This document shows positions 4,909-9,694 of a DNA stretch of 9,694 bases, in pieces (the first letter of the stretch is position 1; every line of letters starts with the position of its first letter). The DNA lies in NCBI GenBank assembly GCA_900313125.1, contig OMPZ01000047.1, forward strand, positions 1 to 9,694, given 5' to 3'. The translations under genes were made by a program, and so were the position numbers. The notes beneath the pieces were generated by a model that was not told the DNA's origin, did not search any database, and was given only the letters and a program-made list of their open reading frames with translations. The DNA is from an uncultured Eubacteriales bacterium. Lineage in GTDB: Bacteria; Bacillota; Clostridia; Oscillospirales; Acutalibacteraceae.

Positions 4909-7900
4909 TTATCTCTTGAATTTTCCGAAAAGTCCGCCGCCGGTCTTTGGTCTTTCTTTCGTAACGTTGATCTCGAACATCGCGATAAGATCGGGGTTGC
5001 CCGTGCTTCTTGCCGCGGTGAAGATCGGCTTCTGCTGATCCTGATAAAGATTCGGCTGAATAAACTGGCGGTATGTCTCCTGGCAGTCCTGCGAAAGCAG
5101 CGTATTTCGTCCTGCGCCGGAAGAGTTGATGATTATCCTTCTCAGACTGTCGAGGAAGTCGTTCACATACGACGACTCGCCGTTTACCTCGATAACGTAT
5201 ATGTACTTCAGCGCGTACAGCACATACAGCGACGCGATCCAATGGTCGTCGCCCTCGCATATACTCTTCAAATAGAACAGCGCGTGCGATTCCTCGTGCT
5301 TCTGCGCGTACATTCTCGCGAGCGCGAGTATGGAGATCCTGTCGCTGTCAACGGCAACACGGCCTTCCATTACCTTGCGGCGCATATTGTTGAGATAGCG
5401 GTTGATACGCTTTGTGCAAAGCGGGAGGTTCTCCGCCCTGCCGCGCGCCATTCTGCCCGCGCTCAGGAAGAGCGTGATGCTCTCGATAAAGTAGTCTACC
5501 GTTTCCTCGGTCTGACCGTTGTCGATAAGGAAGCACATCTCGACAATGTCGGTCTGCTGCTCGTTGAGTCCGAGCGCCTTATCCCACTTGTAGTCTATGA
5601 TACCTCTGTACAGAAGGGCGATGTACTCCTCCTTGATCTCGGGTATCTTCGTTATATCTTCAAATACGAGCTTGAAGTAATCCGCAAACTGCGACATGAT
5701 CTCGTCACAGTACGGCTTTTCGATGATCTTCGCTTCGGTGTCGAGAATGCCTATCCAGCAGTTCTCAAGCATCTGCTCGGCAAACGCGGAGTATACGCAC
5801 GTCCAAACAAAAACGTAAGCCTCGGGCAGCTTTCTGACAAAGCCCTCGCTCTCGGCTGCCGCAATAAGCATATCGAAAGCGTTCATATCCTGCATGATGT
5901 AATTGAGCAGGTAGTTCGCCCTGTCGGAGTGCGGATCGTAAAGCGCGAGGAACAGACCGTACATTCTCGTTGATCCAACGATCTCGTCGAGGAGCAGCGT
6001 TCTGTTCTCTTCGTCGTTGCATTCGAGTATCGTCTCGATATTCGAGTAAGCCTTGTCGGGGTCGCTGACGAGCAGCAGAGCGACAGCCATCTCGATAACG
6101 TCCCACGTTGACTTGTAGCCAACGTTAGCGCCGAGCCTTGCAAGCTCAAGCAGCAGAAGCGAATCCGAGAATGCTTCGAGCGACGGGTCGCCGACGTATT
6201 CCTCCGGGAAGAGGTACGTCTCGCCGTTCGTGTTCTGTATTACCCAGATGTACTGCTTCATCCACACCTCGTCGATGTACTCTCTGTCGGCGATGATGCC
6301 GTGACGGAGCACCTTTATGAACAGCGGGAAGAAATCGGGGTAAGCGGCAATGTCGCACTCCGTTTCAAGACCGAAGATCGACTTGCCCATAGTTACTATA
6401 ACATCGTCGTACTGCTCGAAACGATCCATCTGGTCGCTTATGGCGTTCACCAGCTCGGCTGACGTTTCGGGAGTACAATAGTCGGTAAGCTCAATAACGC
6501 GCTTGCAGATATCGGCAACGTTGTCGGGCGGAGCTTCCTTGCGAAGCTGCCTTGCCGTCATTCTCGCGCAAAGCTCGAAGTCCTGCTGAGCGAGCGCGTT
6601 CTGATAGCACTTGTCGAGAACCGCCGTGATATCCTCCTTCTGCGTGTGCAGCATCGGGATATCCTGAGCGTCGAGCAAAAGGCTTAGCATAGCGTAGGAC
6701 GGCTTTGCGTTCGGGTCTGCCTTGATCTCTTCAAGGAACTTGCCGAACTGGTCTCTGTACTCGTCTACCTCGCGGTTGTCGAGCTGCTCGACGATCATCG
6801 CGATAGTCTTTTCCTTCGCCGTACCGATATTTATGCTCTGCATAAGGAGAATTATGAGATTCTCGTAGCAAACCTTCATCTTTCTTGTGTCGGGGTTTTT
6901 GAGCAGCGTCATGATAACGCTCTCAAGTTTGTCCGAACACGGCGCGCCGCTCTCTCTTATCGTCGAGATGAGCATTGCTACGCCCTTGTATATCGCCGGG
7001 AACATGGGTATGGACGTACCGATCGAAAGCAGGAACGACGCGAGCGTCGCCTGTTCGTCGATGTCCTCGCCCTCGATGAACTTGTAAAGCTCGGTCAGGG
7101 CGTCCATGATAACGGGCATTTTTGCTATTTTGTCAACGTGCTTGCCGAATGCGACCGTCATGAAGTTGTGGAACTTCTCGATCTCAGCCGCGTCGTCCTT
7201 GATATCCCAGAGGTAGCGTCCGAACGAGCCGGGCTGCACTTCGCAGTTGAAGATGCCGTGCTGCAGGTCGAACAGAGATATGTCGTGGTCGGTAAGTCCG
7301 TCGGTATATTTTCCCGAAAGAACGCGGAAATGGTAATCCTTCAGGTTGTCGCTGAACGGGTTGTCGTTCCAGTAAGACACCGCGCCGAAGAATCGTGTGA
7401 TACAGTCGGGCAGCAGCGCGATAAGTCCGGCGATGATCTCTTCGCCCTCGGGGCTGCCGCCGTGGTCATCCCACGTCTGCTCGGTGATGTTCGGCGTCAT
7501 AAGAGCGACCCAGCCCTTCGACGAAACGTGCTGGCAAATAGCCGCGACCATCTGCGCGAACGTCTCGCGGTCGATATAGCACCGCTCAAATATGCTGCCG
7601 TCGAATTTCGGCAGATCCTTGTTCGGCATATCTATTGCGCCGTTTACCTTAACGGGATTGCCGCTGTTGAGTCCGCCTTCGGTCCTTGCCGCGACCTGCT
7701 TGTAGTCGTCAAAGCAGGAAAGCGACGCAAGGCTTTCGGGGTGAGCGAGGATATACTTCCTGTCCTCACCCGTGTTGTCGTCGGCTATCATGTAGGTGTG
7801 TGTGAAAGAAACGCTGCCGCCCGTGTCGCACAGATCGTGTACACGGAACGTTCTCATAGCCATGAGAACGCCCCTGTAGCCGAACAGGCGCAAAACGCCC

Positions 7901-8097
7901 CTGTTGTCATTAGAACCGCTTCGTACGGATACGTCAGGGAAAGCCGCGTGCTCCGAGATCACCTTGTTCAGCTCCTGCTGACGAGGTGACGGGAAGCCGC
8001 TTACATTATCAGAAACTGCCGCTGTTTTAAGTCCCGCAATCGCCGTGCTGTCATAACAGCCCTTGGCACAGCGCAGGATCAGATGCTGTCCGATCAT
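4909..8097 (-). CDS. GTPase-associated protein 1-like protein (GAP1-N2/GAP1-M plus helical solenoid)
   Basis: This 1062-residue protein has no signal peptide or membrane helix, so it should be cytoplasmic. Residues 1 to about 140 resemble GAP1-N2: the opening GQHLILRCAKG pattern and a central FTHTYMI strand (98-104). Residues about 168-250 resemble GAP1-M: helical FERCYIDRETFAQMVAAI, a WVALMTPN strand (196-203), then LIALLPDCITRFFGAVSYW (225-243). From about 305 on it is a run of amphipathic helices like an alpha-solenoid, which I cannot assign. It ends in a Gly-rich basic tail (GGGLFGKFKR). These domains are known from comparative genomics as partners of GTPases in predicted conflict or signalling operons; the activity is unproven, and GAP1 here does not mean a demonstrated GTPase-activating protein. 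ATG 8097 overlaps the GTPase stop (ATGA), implying translational coupling and paired expression. Family assignment is from recalled patterns. Confidence 0.75.
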   Translation of the reverse strand: MIGQHLILRCAKGCYDSTAIAGLKTAAVSDNVSGFPSPRQQELNKVISEHAAFPDVSVRSGSNDNRGVLRLFGYRGVLMAMRTFRVHDLCDTGGSVSFTHTYMIADDNTGEDRKYILAHPESLASLSCFDDYKQVAARTEGGLNSGNPVKVNGAIDMPNKDLPKFDGSIFERCYIDRETFAQMVAAICQHVSSKGWVALMTPNITEQTWDDHGGSPEGEEIIAGLIALLPDCITRFFGAVSYWNDNPFSDNLKDYHFRVLSGKYTDGLTDHDISLFDLQHGIFNCEVQPGSFGRYLWDIKDDAAEIEKFHNFMTVAFGKHVDKIAKMPVIMDALTELYKFIEGEDIDEQATLASFLLSIGTSIPMFPAIYKGVAMLISTIRESGAPCSDKLESVIMTLLKNPDTRKMKVCYENLIILLMQSINIGTAKEKTIAMIVEQLDNREVDEYRDQFGKFLEEIKADPNAKPSYAMLSLLLDAQDIPMLHTQKEDITAVLDKCYQNALAQQDFELCARMTARQLRKEAPPDNVADICKRVIELTDYCTPETSAELVNAISDQMDRFEQYDDVIVTMGKSIFGLETECDIAAYPDFFPLFIKVLRHGIIADREYIDEVWMKQYIWVIQNTNGETYLFPEEYVGDPSLEAFSDSLLLLELARLGANVGYKSTWDVIEMAVALLLVSDPDKAYSNIETILECNDEENRTLLLDEIVGSTRMYGLFLALYDPHSDRANYLLNYIMQDMNAFDMLIAAAESEGFVRKLPEAYVFVWTCVYSAFAEQMLENCWIGILDTEAKIIEKPYCDEIMSQFADYFKLVFEDITKIPEIKEEYIALLYRGIIDYKWDKALGLNEQQTDIVEMCFLIDNGQTEETVDYFIESITLFLSAGRMARGRAENLPLCTKRINRYLNNMRRKVMEGRVAVDSDRISILALARMYAQKHEESHALFYLKSICEGDDHWIASLYVLYALKYIYVIEVNGESSYVNDFLDSLRRIIINSSGAGRNTLLSQDCQETYRQFIQPNLYQDQQKPIFTAARSTGNPDLIAMFEINVTKERPKTGGGLFGKFKR

Positions 8098-9694
8098 TTC
8101 TTAGATCCACCACCAAACAACCTTGAGAATACGTTATCTTTCTTTACCTTGAGTACATACTCAGGCTTCTCGGCGCTCATAGCGCCTTCCTTCTCGTTGA
8201 ACTGCATAGCGCAGTTCTTGAACCATATATCATAGTTAGCGTCCGGCTGAACGTTGTATGTCTCGTCGTCCATAGCCGGGATCATGTCGAACTTCATGAG
8301 GAACGTGAGGATCGGCAGCTCAAGGAATCTCGGCTGAACGTCGTCTGCCGGAACGGGCGACGCCACGATCTCCTTGGCGTACTCAAGTCTCTCCTTATCG
8401 GTCTTGAGCTTGTTGTACTCCTCATACTGCTTGATCGTAACGATCCTCTTGATCTTTCTCATGCCGCCGTCGGACGGAACAACGAGATCGAGGATCTTTA
8501 CGTTCGAGCCTACCGACGAAACTGGGATATGAGCCGCGTTCGTGAAGAACTGGTCGATCGTACTCATCCAGTTGCCGCCCTGGTCGAGCTTCTGGAGCAC
8601 GCTCTTCGTGTTCATCGTGAGCGGATTGTAAACGTCCTTCGCCCAGTTTCTGCCCTGGATACCTGCGAAGTACTTAACGTTATAGTTGCGCGCAACAACG
8701 GGGCTGTTCGGGTTGATACCGAGCTTCTCGCCGTATGTGATGAGCTCGTCGCTCTTTGTCATAAGGCAAACTGTCGGCTTCTTTACAGCGGCGTTCTCCG
8801 CGATGATGTTGAAGATCTTCTGGATCGTGCCGGACATTGCGACCTGAGCCGTCATATCCTTCGATGTGCCTGTGATCTCTGGGAGCTGCTTTCTGACGTA
8901 AGTCAGCGCGAACGGATCGTTGAGCACCATAAGACCGTCAACTCTCTGGCAGATCTGTACCGTTCTCTGGTAGTTTTCGCTGCTCGTCTGCTCACCCGTC
9001 TGGGTAAAGAGCTCGCCGATAGCGTCACGGAAGCAGAGGATACAGGTGGTCGTGTTCTCGTCGCCTACCTTACCGTTTTCAACGGGGCGGTAGCTTACCT
9101 TAAGGCAGTGCGGCGGCGGGATGACCTGTGTTGTTGACGGGAACTCGCCCGTCTCGGCGAACTTAGCCGCCGTCTGGTAGATAACGTCCGTCTCGTTCTG
9201 GTCGAGGTGAGAATCTACCCAGTTTACAAGGATCTTGCCCTTGTGAACGTTCGTATCGTAATTGCCGTGGATATACTCAAAAGCCTGCATTGTGAGGAAT
9301 ACCGTCTTGCCTGCCGTCGAGTTGCCGATCATAGCGATCGTGAACGTAGGCACGGTGCCTGCCTCTGCGAGCAGACGCTTTTTGCAGTAGGGGCAGTATT
9401 TTCTTGTGAGCTTGCCGTCATAAAGCTTGCTGCCGATCTTAAGACCTCTTACCTCGTAGCCCATAACGAGCGCGCCCTTCTCAATGCAGTTCTCGTTGCC
9501 TACATAGCGGGGCAGCTTGAGTCCTCTTGCATTTATGACCTTTACTGCCTCGGCGTGCTTCTGGAGCTCGTTGCCTGTAACGAACTGAGCGTCGGAGCTT
9601 GTGTCCGAGCCTGAGCTGAACATATCGTTGCCGCCGCCCATACCTGTCATGGCGTTGCCGAAAAAGCTGTCGTCAAGGTCAAGGTCGTCGCCTA
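8094..9694 (-). CDS. DO-GTPase2-like P-loop GTPase with CxxC knuckle (5' end outside window)
   Basis: This is a partial gene. Numbering from ATG 9650, residues 1-40 are flexible and Gly/Ser-rich. A CPYC knuckle (C86, C89; possibly with C55) precedes the GTPase core: G1 GNSTAGKT (109-116), G3 DAIG (209-212), G4 TKSD (298-301, guanine-specific) and a possible G5 near SSVG (378-381). About 110 residues separate G1 and G3, longer than in Ras-like enzymes. No membrane segment is seen. The tail is FSRLFGGGSKK. This fits the DO-GTPase2 (double-GTPase) group found with GAP1 proteins. ATG 9650 has no ribosome binding site, and the frame stays open to the edge, adding an acidic GDDLDLDDSFFGN stretch, so the true start very likely lies beyond 9694. 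The stop overlaps the next gene's ATG by 4 nt. It probably acts as a nucleotide-dependent switch controlling or recruiting that partner. Confidence 0.8.
   Translation of the reverse strand, partial: GDDLDLDDSFFGNAMTGMGGGNDMFSSGSDTSSDAQFVTGNELQKHAEAVKVINARGLKLPRYVGNENCIEKGALVMGYEVRGLKIGSKLYDGKLTRKYCPYCKKRLLAEAGTVPTFTIAMIGNSTAGKTVFLTMQAFEYIHGNYDTNVHKGKILVNWVDSHLDQNETDVIYQTAAKFAETGEFPSTTQVIPPPHCLKVSYRPVENGKVGDENTTTCILCFRDAIGELFTQTGEQTSSENYQRTVQICQRVDGLMVLNDPFALTYVRKQLPEITGTSKDMTAQVAMSGTIQKIFNIIAENAAVKKPTVCLMTKSDELITYGEKLGINPNSPVVARNYNVKYFAGIQGRNWAKDVYNPLTMNTKSVLQKLDQGGNWMSTIDQFFTNAAHIPVSSVGSNVKILDLVVPSDGGMRKIKRIVTIKQYEEYNKLKTDKERLEYAKEIVASPVPADDVQPRFLELPILTFLMKFDMIPAMDDETYNVQPDANYDIWFKNCAMQFNEKEGAMSAEKPEYVLKVKKDNVFSRLFGGGSKK

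Noticed and set aside
5242..5973. + strand open frame (243 codons) opposite the GAP1-like gene
   Set aside because: Antisense shadow of a 1062-residue coding frame; no recognisable domain or start signal.
7138..7989. + strand open frame (283 codons) opposite the GAP1-like gene
   Set aside because: Antisense to the GAP1-N2/M coding region, Arg/Val/Ala-rich and without a ribosome binding site.
4909..9694. Mobile island or prophage origin for the GTPase/GAP1 operon
   Set aside because: No integrase, transposase, direct repeats or tRNA border seen, and base composition looks similar to neighbouring genes; only the left border is visible, so transfer cannot be claimed.

Overview
The window looks like chromosomal DNA from an anaerobic, endospore-forming member of the Clostridia, most likely Ruminococcaceae/Oscillospiraceae. 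The reasons are a clear spoVAD homologue, strong AAAGGAG-type ribosome binding sites, a YkpA-type ABC-F protein, mid-range GC in genes with AT-rich spacers, and protein families common in gut Clostridia. No transposase, integrase, tRNA, rRNA or CRISPR array was seen.

Layout from the left. Positions 1-263 are non-coding and hold a dense cluster of DnaA-box-like 9-mers (31-124). A short gene for an 87-residue protein with a C-terminal membrane anchor follows on the + strand (264-527), then a hairpin terminator shared with a convergent PAP2-type membrane phosphatase gene (610-1167, -). Next is spoVAD (1278-2351, -), standing alone instead of inside a spoVAC-AD-AE operon. Divergent from it is a DUF2383-like four-helix-bundle gene (2514-2960, +) whose upstream region carries a good match to a forespore sigma-G promoter. 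A 220-bp convergent spacer (2961-3183) holds a 90-nt hairpin, and inside it is a near copy of the DnaA-box-like pair found at the left end. An ABC-F ATPase gene of the YkpA/YbiT type (3184-4794, -) follows, with its own promoter interlocked with the terminator of the next operon.

The right half (4909-9694, -) is a two-gene operon running leftwards. The upstream gene, cut by the right edge, encodes a P-loop GTPase with a CxxC knuckle (G1, G3 and G4 motifs readable) that I assign to the DO-GTPase2 group. The downstream gene overlaps it by 4 nt (ATGA) and encodes a 1062-residue protein whose N-terminal third matches the GTPase-associated protein 1 (GAP1-N2 and GAP1-M) families and whose remaining two thirds look like an unassigned helical solenoid. 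These families were defined by comparative genomics of predicted NTP-dependent conflict or signalling systems, and as far as I know they lack an established biochemical role. This pair is the most interesting content of the window. It ends at a strong intrinsic terminator, so any further partners should lie to the right, outside the window.

The left half reads as housekeeping and sporulation genes, and the right half as a candidate GTPase-centred system. There is no visible sign (repeats, att sites, integrase) that the right half is a mobile insertion.
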